A stretch of DNA of 64,000 nucleotides from Hyphomicrobium_A sp965243865 (GTDB taxonomy: Bacteria > Pseudomonadota > Alphaproteobacteria > Rhizobiales > Hyphomicrobiaceae). The position numbers and the translations under genes were made by a program. Of the stretch, positions 53,335 to 61,766 are shown one piece after another. The stretch covers positions 3,100,001 to 3,164,000 of the forward strand of contig NZ_OZ251603.1 in the NCBI RefSeq assembly GCF_965243865.1. Reading direction: 5' to 3'. How positions within the stretch are numbered: position 1 is the stretch's first letter; the number at the start of each line of letters is the position of its first letter. The notes beneath the pieces are model-generated. The model saw only the letters and a program-made list of their open reading frames with translations, was not told the DNA's origin and ran no database searches.

Positions 53335-55530
53335 TTACAGGATGTGCTCAATGCGGATCGGCAGGTCGCGCAGGCGCCGACCTGTCGCGTGAAAGACGGC
53401 GTTGCCGATGGCCGGTGCCACACCGCACAGCGACACCTCACCCAGGCTCTTGACGCCGCTCTCCAGAAGGGAATCGGGTTCGTCGACGAAATCGACGTCA
53501 ATCGAGCCGATGTCGGCGTTGACGGGGATGACATACTCGGCGAGGTCGGTGTTCAGGAATCCGCCATAGCGCGGATCGGTTTCGCTGGCTTCTCGCAAGG
53601 CCGCGCCGATCCCCCATACCACGCCACCGCGAACCTGACTTGCCGCCGTCCGCGGGCTGATCACGCGACCGCAATCCGCCACACTCACCACGCGGGGCAC
53701 GCGGATGCGCCGAAGCCTAGGCTCGACGCGGACTTCCACGAAATGGGCAATGAAGCTGAAGGAGACGCAGTCTTCAAACACCGGTCCAGCTCGGGACATC
53801 ATGCCCGAACGGATCTGGTCGAACACCTTGGCCGACTGGCCCGGGGCCTTGGCCATTGTTTCCACTTCGAGGCAATCGCGGCCTGCGGCCTTGAGGATCT
53901 CGAACGGTGATCGCCCGTCGACGACGCCATCCGTCGTGAGCTTCGCCAACGCCTCGCGCATTGCATCTGCGGCTGCCTCAGCGGCGAGGACAGCGGAGGA
54001 CGCGCCCCAGGAGCCTGCAGTCAACTGTTGTGGCGCAGCTCGAGTGTCGCCGATCGTCACGGTAACAGACCCGGGCGTCACGCCCAGTTTGCGGGCAGTG
54101 GTGGCCGCGATCACGGTTCGCATGCCCTGTCCCATCTCGTGGGCACCCGTGGCTATCTCGACGCTGCCGTCACGGGTAACCGCAAGCTTCACGATGCTCG
54201 AAATCATCATGCCGGGATAGGCGCCCAGTGCGACCCCCCAACCGATGTGGGCGCCGTCGGCATCACGCATGGACTGTGGCTCAGCGTTTCGCGCGCGCCA
54301 GCCGAAACGCTCGGCGCCGCGACGCAGGCACGCGCCGGCGTATCTCGATGTGAAGGGCCGCTTGGTGATGGCATCGACGCTCGTGTCGTTGGCTAGACGC
54401 AGCTCTACGGGATCCTGTCCGAGCGCGTAGGCGAGCTCGTCGATTGCTGTTTCCATGGCGAAGCAAGCCGGGTGCTCGAATGGAGCACGCATAAAGCCAG
54501 GCGTTTGTGTGTCGGTACGCACAAGCCGCTCACGGCCTCGAAACGCGCCCCATCCATACAGGCGAGAGCTGGTTGCGGTATACTCGCCGGGAAAAAAGTC
54601 GTGGCGCGAGGTTTGGGCATCCACCTCATGGATGGCCGCGAGCAACTTCCCAGAGGTGTCCGCGCCAATCTGTACGTGATGCCGGCTGGTGGGGCGGAAA
54701 CTCGCATCTTGAAAAAGCTGGGCCCGGGGCACGACCAATTTCACGGGCGCGCCCGCACGGCGCGCAGCGGCAGCGGCGAGCGCCGTTTGCATCTGGTACG
54801 AGTTCTTCTGGCCGAAGCCGCCGCCTACGAAGGGCGAGATCACCTCCACCTGCGCGGCTGGAATCCCAAGCACTCGGGCGAGGCCGTGGCGGACGCCTTC
54901 AGCGTTCTGTGTTCCTTCGTGGACTATGAGCTTGTTGCCCTTCCACTCTGCTACCGTAGCGACAAGCTCTATTGGATTCTGATGCTGTGTCGGGCACGTA
55001 AGTTCGATGTCGATTTTGACAGGCGCTGTGGCGAACGCGGCGTCGGCGTCTCCGGCGACAGGTTCCGTGAGGATCGTCCCCAGGGGCGTGTCTGTCTGAT
55101 TGATGATTTCGACGTTCGGCGAATTGATCGTCGGCCAGAACGGATCCTCTACGTAGGTTGCTTGAATTAGCGCAGCTGCCTCGGTTGCAGCCTCGAAGCT
55201 GTCGGCGACGACGAGCGCGATCGGTTGACCACGGTAGGCTATGTCCGGCGAGCGCAAGGGCTGGAAATTCTGGAAGCCGTAGCCTCCTAGGAGGAACCCC
55301 GGAAGCTGCAAGTCGGCGAGGTCGTCATGCGTGAACACGAGCCGCACGCCCAGCGAAGCCTGCGCCGCGCGCGTATCGATGGTTAGCACGCGGCCTCTTG
55401 GAATGGGGGACACAGCAAGTGCGGCATGGAGCAAGTCTGGCCGCGCGTCGTCTGTAGCAAAAATCGGCGCACCGCATACCTTTTCGCGAGCGTCCACGCG
55501 GGGAATATCGGGGAAATGAGTGTCCGCCAC
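53335..55530 (-). CDS. Molybdenum hydroxylase large subunit (xanthine dehydrogenase/CoxL/PaoC family)
   Basis: This 731-residue Moco-binding subunit has these signatures: the N-terminal RVDAREKVCGAPIFATDDAR, VEVISPFVGGGFGQKNSYQM, GFMRAPFEHPACFAMETAID, GAHEMGQGMRTVIAATTARK and the active-site glutamate E698 in ESGVKSLGEVSLCGVAPAIG. It hydroxylates aldehydes or N-heterocycles using water. It is the third gene of a compact minus-strand operon ordered 2Fe-2S, FAD, Moco as in PaoABC. Two decarboxylase-like amidohydrolases flank the operon, suggesting an aromatic-aldehyde or heterocycle pathway. Confidence 0.9.
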   Translation of the reverse strand: MADTHFPDIPRVDAREKVCGAPIFATDDARPDLLHAALAVSPIPRGRVLTIDTRAAQASLGVRLVFTHDDLADLQLPGFLLGGYGFQNFQPLRSPDIAYRGQPIALVVADSFEAATEAAALIQATYVEDPFWPTINSPNVEIINQTDTPLGTILTEPVAGDADAAFATAPVKIDIELTCPTQHQNPIELVATVAEWKGNKLIVHEGTQNAEGVRHGLARVLGIPAAQVEVISPFVGGGFGQKNSYQMQTALAAAAARRAGAPVKLVVPRAQLFQDASFRPTSRHHVQIGADTSGKLLAAIHEVDAQTSRHDFFPGEYTATSSRLYGWGAFRGRERLVRTDTQTPGFMRAPFEHPACFAMETAIDELAYALGQDPVELRLANDTSVDAITKRPFTSRYAGACLRRGAERFGWRARNAEPQSMRDADGAHIGWGVALGAYPGMMISSIVKLAVTRDGSVEIATGAHEMGQGMRTVIAATTARKLGVTPGSVTVTIGDTRAAPQQLTAGSWGASSAVLAAEAAADAMREALAKLTTDGVVDGRSPFEILKAAGRDCLEVETMAKAPGQSAKVFDQIRSGMMSRAGPVFEDCVSFSFIAHFVEVRVEPRLRRIRVPRVVSVADCGRVISPRTAASQVRGGVVWGIGAALREASETDPRYGGFLNTDLAEYVIPVNADIGSIDVDFVDEPDSLLESGVKSLGEVSLCGVAPAIGNAVFHATGRRLRDLPIRIEHIL

Positions 55531-55534
55531 GGTG

Positions 55535-56521
55535 TCAGGTCCTCTGTCTTGCGATCATCAAAGCGTCGGCGACGGTGCGTGCGCCCAGTTCAATCCGGAA
55601 GCCGCTGGAGCGGCCCGGTTTCGCGCCTTCGACGGCCGCTTCGCCTGCGGCGCGCGCTGCAGCTTCGTCGAACCGGCGGCCAATCAGCAGCCGCTCGGCA
55701 GCGCGGGCACGCCAGGGCCGCGTCGCAAGGCCGCCAAGAGCGACGCGGGCGCCCAGTACGATGTCGCCGTCCATTTGGAGGGCCACCGCGGCCGAAGCGA
55801 GCGCGAAGGCGTAAGATTCGCGGTCTCGAACCTTGAGGTAGGTTGACGCCCGGCCGAGCGGTGTCGTTGGAACGCGTATGCGGACGATGATCTCGTCGGG
55901 CTTGAGTGTCGTCTCGATGTGGGGTGTATCGCCAGGCTCGCGATGAAGCTCCTCAAGTGGAATCATCCGTTCCCCGCCGGAACCTATCACGTCGATCTCG
56001 GCGTCGAAGATGATGAGGGCCGCGGCGAGGTCGCCAGGATAAACGGCGCTACAGGCTCGGCTCGCGCCAAGAACGGCCTGGCCGCGGTCGAGCCCTTCGA
56101 TCGCCGCGCAGCCACTGCCAGGGTCACGCTTGTTGCAGGCGTAAGGATCGCCACCGCGAAAGTAGTGACACCGCGTCCGCTGCAACAGATTGCCACCGAG
56201 GCTCGCCATGTTACGCAACTGTTGAGACGCGGCGCGCCAGAGCGATTCCGAGATGGCGGGGTAGTCCCGGATGATCCGGCGATCGGCGGCCACGTCGCTC
56301 ATCCGCGCAAGCGCCCCGAACACGAGCTCATGATCTCCCGAAGAGTCATAATGCTTAAGGTCGCTCAGGTGGTTGATGTCGACGATTCGCGCGGGTCGCT
56401 CGATGCGGAGTTTCATTAGGTCATAAAGCGTTGTGCCGCCTGCGAGCAGCTTCCCGCCACCGCTGAGGATCCTCACAGCGTCGTTGACATCGGCAGGACG
56501 GATATACTCGAACTGCCGCAT
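55535..56521 (-). CDS. Molybdenum hydroxylase FAD subunit with [4Fe-4S] insert (PaoB-like)
   Basis: This 328-residue FAD-binding subunit has the FAD loop LLAGGTTLYDLMKLRIERPA, RNMASLGGNLLQRTRCHYFR and a CO-dehydrogenase flavoprotein C-terminal domain. A cysteine-bearing insert, TRCHYFRGGDPYACNKR and DPGSGCAAIEG, with a further Cys in SRACSAVYPGD, matches the extra [4Fe-4S] cluster insert seen in PaoB-type subunits and absent from CoxM. It carries electrons from the 2Fe-2S subunit to a final acceptor. Only four bases separate it from the large-subunit gene. Confidence 0.88.
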   Translation of the reverse strand: MRQFEYIRPADVNDAVRILSGGGKLLAGGTTLYDLMKLRIERPARIVDINHLSDLKHYDSSGDHELVFGALARMSDVAADRRIIRDYPAISESLWRAASQQLRNMASLGGNLLQRTRCHYFRGGDPYACNKRDPGSGCAAIEGLDRGQAVLGASRACSAVYPGDLAAALIIFDAEIDVIGSGGERMIPLEELHREPGDTPHIETTLKPDEIIVRIRVPTTPLGRASTYLKVRDRESYAFALASAAVALQMDGDIVLGARVALGGLATRPWRARAAERLLIGRRFDEAAARAAGEAAVEGAKPGRSSGFRIELGARTVADALMIARQRT

Positions 56522-56524
56522 CGC

Positions 56525-57043
56525 TCACTCCTGCATCTTGGTCGCCGCGGTCTCTATCGCAGCGACGATTCCGATATAGGCACCGCAGCGGCAGAGGTTG
56601 CCACTCATGTATTCGCGAATTTCGTCGAGCGATCCGGCGTGGCCCTCGTGCACGCAAGCGACCGCAGACATGATCTGCCCTGGCGTACAGTAGCCGCACT
56701 GCAGCGCATCGTGATCGATGAAAGCCTGCTGCATCGCATGCAGCGTACCGTCGACGCCCTCAAGGCCTTCAATGGTGGTGACCTCGTGGCCCTCAGCCTG
56801 TGCGGCGAGCGTCAGACAGGAAACGATGCGGCGACCGTCGATATGCACAGTGCAGGCGCCACACTGGCCATGGTCACACCCCTTCTTGGCGCCTGTCAGA
56901 CCGATGTACTCGCGCAAAGCGTCGAGCAAACTCGTGCGCACGTCGATGGAAAGCGTATGGACGGTTCCATTTACCGCCAGCGTAACATTATGTAGGGCAG
57001 TGCCCCCACTTAGTTGCGCTTGTGACGCGACCGAAATCCCCAT
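56525..57043 (-). CDS. Molybdenum hydroxylase 2Fe-2S subunit
   Basis: This 172-residue iron-sulfur subunit has two [2Fe-2S] centres. The plant-type cluster uses C56, C61, C64 and C76 (KKGCDHGQCGACTVHIDG, RIVSCLTLA). The second uses C116, C119, C151 and C153 (LQCGYCTPGQIM, GNLCRCGAYIGIV). Unlike PaoA of E. coli it shows no Tat signal, so the complex should be cytoplasmic. First gene of the operon; three bases precede the FAD-subunit start. Confidence 0.9.
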   Translation of the reverse strand: MGISVASQAQLSGGTALHNVTLAVNGTVHTLSIDVRTSLLDALREYIGLTGAKKGCDHGQCGACTVHIDGRRIVSCLTLAAQAEGHEVTTIEGLEGVDGTLHAMQQAFIDHDALQCGYCTPGQIMSAVACVHEGHAGSLDEIREYMSGNLCRCGAYIGIVAAIETAATKMQE

Positions 57044-57468
57044 TTATGCCTCCGAGTAGCGGCTTTGTAGGTTCAACCGACCGGGGCGCCATCACCGTAT
57101 CGTCGAGTCGCCGCTACGGTCGTGCAGCCCAAGGTTAGGAGCCGAGCGATAAAACTGAGGCGCAAACCAGCGCGACAGAGACAATGCCGGAAGCCTGCGC
57201 AGTTTTGAACCGTAGTCAACGCAGAGCGTTGCAAATGTGTGTTTGGTGCGGCTTAATTTTTCCGCTCGATGAGCCGATATTCGGCCGCGCTGCTCCCTAA
57301 CTCGCTTTGATGTTTCCGGGCCAGAGCGCCTGCCGACGCCGAGGCGCTACGGGCCATAAGTGGTTGTCAATTCGGCGCGGAGAATGCGCCGCTCTTCCGA
57401 CCAGGCTGAGAGCGCTCTCCCATTCCGGCTTCCGCCCATGATTGTCGATCGGATTTCGCCTGCCCAAC
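57044..57468. other. Intergenic region upstream of molybdenum hydroxylase operon
   Basis: These 425 bases hold the promoter of the molybdenum hydroxylase operon, and the left part of the gap is likely its leader. No regulator-binding repeat or coding frame was recognised. Confidence 0.4.
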
Positions 57469-58422
57469 TTACAAGTGCAGCAACCGTTCGGCGTTGCCGT
57501 AGCAAACCTTCGTGCGCGCGACCTCGCCGATCGGCGCGGACTCGATGAAGTCGGCGGCGACCTGCGGATCTTCATAGGGATAGTCGACTGAGAACATTAT
57601 GTTGTCATCGCCCAGGGCTTGGATAGCCGCGAGGAGCGCTCCCGCGTCGCACACACCCGACGTGGTGATGGCGATATTGCGCTTGATGATCGCCGAGGGA
57701 AGGGCCTCCGGTGCCAGCTCTTCACCGAGATCGAACTCCCTCCTGCTGTCGAGGCGCCAGAGAAGGAAGGGCAATGTCTCGCCCATATGACCGAGAATGA
57801 TCTTCACCTGGGGAAAGCGGGTGAGGGTGCCGCCGAAGACAAGCCGCAAGGCATGAGCCGCGGTATCCGCGGTCCAGGCGAATATCGGGCCGTCTAATTC
57901 AGGGCGATGCGCGAACATCGCAGGATGGTCGGCCATGTTGCCGGGGTGCAGGTAGACCGGGACATCCAGTTCCTGCACGCGCTCCCAAAAGGGCACGTAC
58001 CGGTCTTCATCGAGATAATGCCCATTGGTCTGGCCATTGATGAGGGCTCCGCGGAAACCAAGCTCTCGCACGGCTCGCTCGAGTTCCACAGCTGCGGCGT
58101 CGGCGTCCTGCATCGCGAGATGGGCGAAGCCGGCGTAGCGATCCGGCCGCTTCTGCACCTCGCGCGCAAGGAAGTCGTTGGCGCTGTGGGCAAGCCGGAT
58201 GGCCTCCCTTGAATCGCTTACGCCTTGGACCCCCGGCGTGGTGACCGAGAGCACCATCATCTCTATACCGGTCTTATCCATCTTTTCGAGCCGCAGCTCG
58301 TCGAAATCGGCCAGACGACGCTCAACATCCGCAAAGAGCGCGTCGCTCTGGGTCGGCCTCGCCACGTAATTCTTGGCAAGCTCCGGTGTCGTGAAATGCT
58401 CTTCGAGCGCGATCTTGCGCAT
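57469..58422 (-). CDS. Gamma-resorcylate-decarboxylase-like amidohydrolase
   Basis: This protein of about 317 residues starts MRKIALEEHFTTPELAKNYV. The E-x-H of EEHF is the first metal motif of gamma-resorcylate/2,3-dihydroxybenzoate decarboxylases. Further matches to that family are LRLEKMDKTGIEMMVLSVTT, GFAHLAMQDADAAAVELERA, LDVPVYLHPGNMADHPAM, VKIILGHMGETLPFLLWRLD (His) and DDNIMFSVDYPYEDPQ (Asp). It should reversibly decarboxylate a hydroxybenzoate-like acid. The ATG at 58422 has GGGGAGCGAGC upstream; the longer open frame upstream overlaps the next gene and is not coding. Substrate unproven. Confidence 0.85.
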   Translation of the reverse strand: MRKIALEEHFTTPELAKNYVARPTQSDALFADVERRLADFDELRLEKMDKTGIEMMVLSVTTPGVQGVSDSREAIRLAHSANDFLAREVQKRPDRYAGFAHLAMQDADAAAVELERAVRELGFRGALINGQTNGHYLDEDRYVPFWERVQELDVPVYLHPGNMADHPAMFAHRPELDGPIFAWTADTAAHALRLVFGGTLTRFPQVKIILGHMGETLPFLLWRLDSRREFDLGEELAPEALPSAIIKRNIAITTSGVCDAGALLAAIQALGDDNIMFSVDYPYEDPQVAADFIESAPIGEVARTKVCYGNAERLLHL

Positions 58423-58472
58423 GCTCGCTCCCCAGTAATCGTCCGCACAGGAATGGTTTCTAGCGACCAGGA

Positions 58473-59048
58473 TCATTGCTTGGGAACTGGACAGGCCTCT
58501 GCCGGCGATTTCGTGATCTTGAGCTGTTCCATCAAGAATTCGGCGTTGTTCCTGGAATCGGCCAGCAGCGCCCCCGACCAGTAAGCTGTCTTGCACGTAG
58601 CCGTGTCGCATTCGCCACCTGCGGTCTGCCATTCACCGGTGCGCACCACGTCGCAGGCGCAGATCGCCTTGTCGGGATTGGCGGGGTCGACCGTGCAGAT
58701 CTTGTTGAGGCACTGCGACCAGGGCGTGCCGCTCTCGCACTTCAGCGCCTTCTTACCTTGCGCGAACTGCGTCAGTGCGAACTGCGAATAGACAGTGCGA
58801 ACTCCATCCGCGTCGGTGCTCGGCTTGACCGTGTCACACTCTACCGTCGCGAGGTTCGGTCCCTCCTGCACGTCGCAGACGCAAATCGAGACGTTCGGGT
58901 TGCCGGGCTGCGGGACACAGGGTGCCGAGGTGCACAGTGCGAATTGCTGATTGCAAAGGTAGTTTTTTGCGGCCGACGGCTGTGCAAGGCTGAAAGCGGC
59001 AGCCAAACCTAAGATGACGAGTCCAAAACCCAACGTCATTGATCGCAT
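58473..59048 (-). CDS. Exported cysteine-rich protein with internal duplication
   Basis: This protein of about 191 residues has a signal peptide (GFGLVILGLAAAFSLAQPSA). The mature part has two repeats: ALCTSAPCVPQPGNPNVSIC-VCDV, and QCLNKICTVDPANPDKAICA-CDV, each followed by a further ECD. Twelve or more cysteines suggest a disulfide-bonded periplasmic fold. The ATG at 59048 has GAGGG six bases upstream; earlier in-frame ATGs (59072, 59117) have no box. No family recognised. It ends 51 bases before the amidohydrolase start on the same strand. Confidence 0.68.
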   Translation of the reverse strand: MRSMTLGFGLVILGLAAAFSLAQPSAAKNYLCNQQFALCTSAPCVPQPGNPNVSICVCDVQEGPNLATVECDTVKPSTDADGVRTVYSQFALTQFAQGKKALKCESGTPWSQCLNKICTVDPANPDKAICACDVVRTGEWQTAGGECDTATCKTAYWSGALLADSRNNAEFLMEQLKITKSPAEACPVPKQ

Positions 59049-59395
59049 TGGAACCCTCGCGTGGCTTTTCATTCCGTGATTTTCGTTCGTAACGCCGAGT
59101 GGTTTCTTATTGTTCAACCAGTAGGATGAAAGCTGCTTGACGTGCTCCCCTGAGGTCCGGCCACGGATAAGTTGGTCCTTCGCTCAGTGGAAGGACCATT
59201 CTGACAGCTGGTTCTCCTCCACGAGCGGACTTGGTCGGCGATCATCTAGGGGGCACCCACCACGGATAGGTCCACTTCCGCTCGTGGGACTGACCAGCGA
59301 GTCGGCCGGCAGCAAACCACAGGTGCGCTAAAGCCCCTTCCGCTGGTAGGAAGAGCTTGGCCTGATTTGCAGGTCAGTCTGTTGTTTGAGGCATC
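59049..59395. other. Gap with one integrase-tail repeat
   Basis: The gap contains integrase-tail repeat copy 3 (59202-59290, annotated separately). The rest holds promoter regions for the two divergent genes. No coding frame recognised. Confidence 0.45.
59202..59290 (+). repeat. Dispersed integrase-tail repeat, copy 3
   Basis: Blocks CTGACAGCTGGTTCTCCTCC, ACGAGCGGACTTGGTCGGCG and ATCATCTAGGGGGC, and a right boundary TTCCGCTCGTGGGACTG, match copies 1, 2 and 4. No recombinase codons remain on its left. The short motif GAGCGGAC...CGCTCGTGGGAC at the two ends may be an imperfect inverted repeat. Confidence 0.65.
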
Positions 59396-59992
59396 ATGGA
59401 TAGTGATCTTGAACAGACGGCGCGGTCCCTAATGCAGGACTTCGTGGCAGCTGGGCGACCGGCGGCCGAGTGGATCGATCGGCTTCCGACTGATGAAGCC
59501 AACTGTCGCGCCCTTGCTGTCGCATTCGATCGAATAGGCGTCGAAGCGTATAATTCTGACGATATTGATGTCGCGAACGATGCATTTTGGCATTTGTTTG
59601 TGCTGCGGTTGACGTTGGTGCGCGAAAATCCCGATTCGCGAGACGATCTGAGAGACTTTGCCAGCGCTGAGGATTTGCTCGGTCAGGCGCAGTTGTGGCG
59701 CGGCGATCTCGTGTCGGCGGAAAGGCTGCTTCGCGAGGCGAGCGCCTATCGGCAAGGGCTTCATAGCGACGATGAAACGGATGTGCACGCGGCCTATCTT
59801 CACGGTATTGGGCTTTGGCACCTCTCTTGGGTCGAAGCTCGCAAACGAAATTTCGATGTCGAGAAATCGTTGGTTGAACGAGCACGAGATCAACTGGCGC
59901 CGCTCAAAGAACAGTACCCCGGTTCCGCCTATATCGAGAGCGCATGCGCCGAGGTCGAGGCGCGCCTGAGTGAAATTCAAAGCAGTCAGTAG
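59396..59992 (+). CDS. Hypothetical helical (TPR-like) protein
   Basis: This 198-residue acidic, alpha-helical protein has alternating aromatic and acidic segments: VAFDRIGVEAYNSDDIDVAN, FWHLFVLRLTLVRENPDSRD, LLGQAQLWRGDLVSAERLLR and LVERARDQLAPLKEQYPGSA. The spacing resembles degenerate tetratricopeptide helices, so it is probably a protein-interaction scaffold. No signal peptide. It sits between two copies of a mobile-element repeat, so it may be cargo. No family name recognised. Confidence 0.6.
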   Translation: MDSDLEQTARSLMQDFVAAGRPAAEWIDRLPTDEANCRALAVAFDRIGVEAYNSDDIDVANDAFWHLFVLRLTLVRENPDSRDDLRDFASAEDLLGQAQLWRGDLVSAERLLREASAYRQGLHSDDETDVHAAYLHGIGLWHLSWVEARKRNFDVEKSLVERARDQLAPLKEQYPGSAYIESACAEVEARLSEIQSSQ

Positions 59993-60263
59993 TCCAGTGC
60001 GCGAGATGCCGGCGTCGCGCCCTGCGACTACTGCTCTAGCCGGCTTAAATGCAGGACGTGAGCATTGACGCGATCGAGATCGCGAAAAAGATCGACATCT
60101 GACAGCCGGTCCACCTCTACGAGCGGACCTGGTCGGCGATCGTCTAGGGGCGCCGACCAGTTGCAGCGAATGGCAGCTATTGGGACCTTTCGACTGTCGT
60201 CTGGCTGTTGGACCAGTCCCTTGCTCGTATCGGCGGTTGAGGGAGCCACGCCGCGCCGGCGGC
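59993..60263. other. Gap with integrase-tail repeat copy 4
   Basis: The gap contains the short remnant recombinase tail and repeat at 60064-60160; the rest is not recognised. The flank to the right ends at the PcfJ-like gene's stop. Confidence 0.45.
60064..60160 (+). repeat. Dispersed integrase-tail repeat, copy 4
   Basis: It begins with recombinase terminal codons GCGATCGAGATCGCGAAAAA and GATCGACATCTGA (reading AIEIAKKIDI stop). CAGCCGGTCCACCTCTACGA and GCGGACCTGGTCGGCGATCG follow, then TCTAGGGGCGCC. The part after it diverges. Only the last dozen codons of the recombinase remain. Confidence 0.68.
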
Positions 60264-61439
60264 CTACGAGAGTGAGACCCCGCGCGCCTTCGCCCACCGC
60301 TCCAAGATTTTCATCTCGTCGGTGCGGGCCGGGCGGTTGGCGAGGCCGCGGACCTGCACGACGCGGTGCTGCCGGTCGAGCTCGATCGTGAGCAGCCGCT
60401 GGGTGGCGGCGGAAACGCGCCGGCGCAGCGACCAGATCGATGAATATCCCGCGATGCACTTTTGCGCGTAGCTCGCGACGCAGTGGTGCATGGCGCGCGT
60501 CTCGGAGACGAGCTCGGCGGCGTTGCGCAGCTGGGTCATCACATACTCCTCCCGCTTGGAGCGATCCTTGTTCGACGTGGTCCACGACCAGTCGGCGATC
60601 TTCGCTCCCGACCAGCATCCGCCGGCGGATGCTGCAGGCGCCAGTATTCCGCCGCGCGCACGGGCACGCGCCTGCGCCGCGCGGAGACGCGCAGCCTCGA
60701 TGCGCTGGATCGCATTGAGATCGCGGTGCCACGCATGCATTTGCCGGGTCAGCGACGCGAGGGTGCGGCCCTTAAGGCTGTAGCCCCGGTGGTGCTGGCG
60801 GCAATGGGCGAGGTAATCGCTGAGGTCCTCCATCTCCTCGACCGAGGTTGGATGCGCACATAAGAAGCGCACGACCTCACGCCAGAAGGCGAGGTCGGCC
60901 TCAGGCCGCGGCCACTGCGCGATGCGCGAGCACGCAACCCGCAGCGCTATGCCGGGATTGATCGCATAGGAGCGGGCAATCGCGTGCCAGATCGCCTGCG
61001 CAAAGCTGAGGCGCCCCAGCGGATTGAGGAAGGCGTGCACCTCCTTGCGCGACAGCCACGCGTCGGCGCCCGCATGGTAGAGCGAGCCGCCGCCGGCAGC
61101 CACGATGTACCAGCGCTTGCGCAACGCGATGTCGTTGGGTGCGAGCCCTGTGGTGTCGATCCAGATGTGCTCCAGGTGCTCGGCGACCGGATAGCGCGCG
61201 AAGAGATAGCGCGCCGCGGCGACACGAAGGCGTGCGGCATCGCGCGTCTTCATCTGGGGGCGCCAAGCGTAGGCGTCACGCACGATGGCGGTCTCGAAAC
61301 CGCGCTTTACCGCATCGATTGCCTGCTGGAAATCCGGTGCCGGGCGCGCGCGTTGCGACACGCGCCGCAGCGACGCCTCGAAGGCTTCAACCCGCGCGCG
61401 CTCGGCCTCCTGCCGACGCTGTATCAATGAACGTGCCAT
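60264..61439 (-). CDS. PcfJ-like protein
   Basis: This protein has 391 residues. The C-terminal part matches the PcfJ-like domain: RNAAELVSETRAMHHCVASY then AQKCIAGYSSIWSLR, RLLTIELDRQHRVVQVRGLA and NRPARTDEMKILERWAKARG. The domain is known from conjugative plasmids and genomic islands, with unclear function. The N-terminal 250 residues are rich in arginine and alanine and hold a WHAIARSY-type helix region. The gene lies 328 bases from the island integrase on the same strand, which fits island cargo. Confidence 0.8.
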   Translation of the reverse strand: MARSLIQRRQEAERARVEAFEASLRRVSQRARPAPDFQQAIDAVKRGFETAIVRDAYAWRPQMKTRDAARLRVAAARYLFARYPVAEHLEHIWIDTTGLAPNDIALRKRWYIVAAGGGSLYHAGADAWLSRKEVHAFLNPLGRLSFAQAIWHAIARSYAINPGIALRVACSRIAQWPRPEADLAFWREVVRFLCAHPTSVEEMEDLSDYLAHCRQHHRGYSLKGRTLASLTRQMHAWHRDLNAIQRIEAARLRAAQARARARGGILAPAASAGGCWSGAKIADWSWTTSNKDRSKREEYVMTQLRNAAELVSETRAMHHCVASYAQKCIAGYSSIWSLRRRVSAATQRLLTIELDRQHRVVQVRGLANRPARTDEMKILERWAKARGVSLS

Positions 61440-61766
61440 TGGTGTTTAACCAGAATGAGTGACGGAAAGCCGGACGCACTGCGGGCGTCGGCACGGTGTG
61501 TGTCGATCGCGGCAGCATTCTCACGGCTCGTCTCCTCTGTGGTTGAACGTCGTCGGGGTGATTGGGCGGGAGTTCTTACATCTGAACATTTATTGAGGCA
61601 AGGACTCGCGTGTTCACGTTTTCCGGCGGTCGCGAGTGCATTGGCCGCGGATCACGCTGCTCCAACGGAGCCCTCTCGTCGTGCGTGAGCATGAAACCTC
61701 ACCCATCGACGATGTCACCAAACTGGACGGGAGCAGCGTGTGGACGGATTAACTCCACCTCTCGGC
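61440..61766. other. Gap without recognised gene
   Basis: These 327 bases separate the PcfJ-like gene start from the integrase stop. No frame shows a motif. The promoter of the PcfJ-like gene should lie here. Confidence 0.4.
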
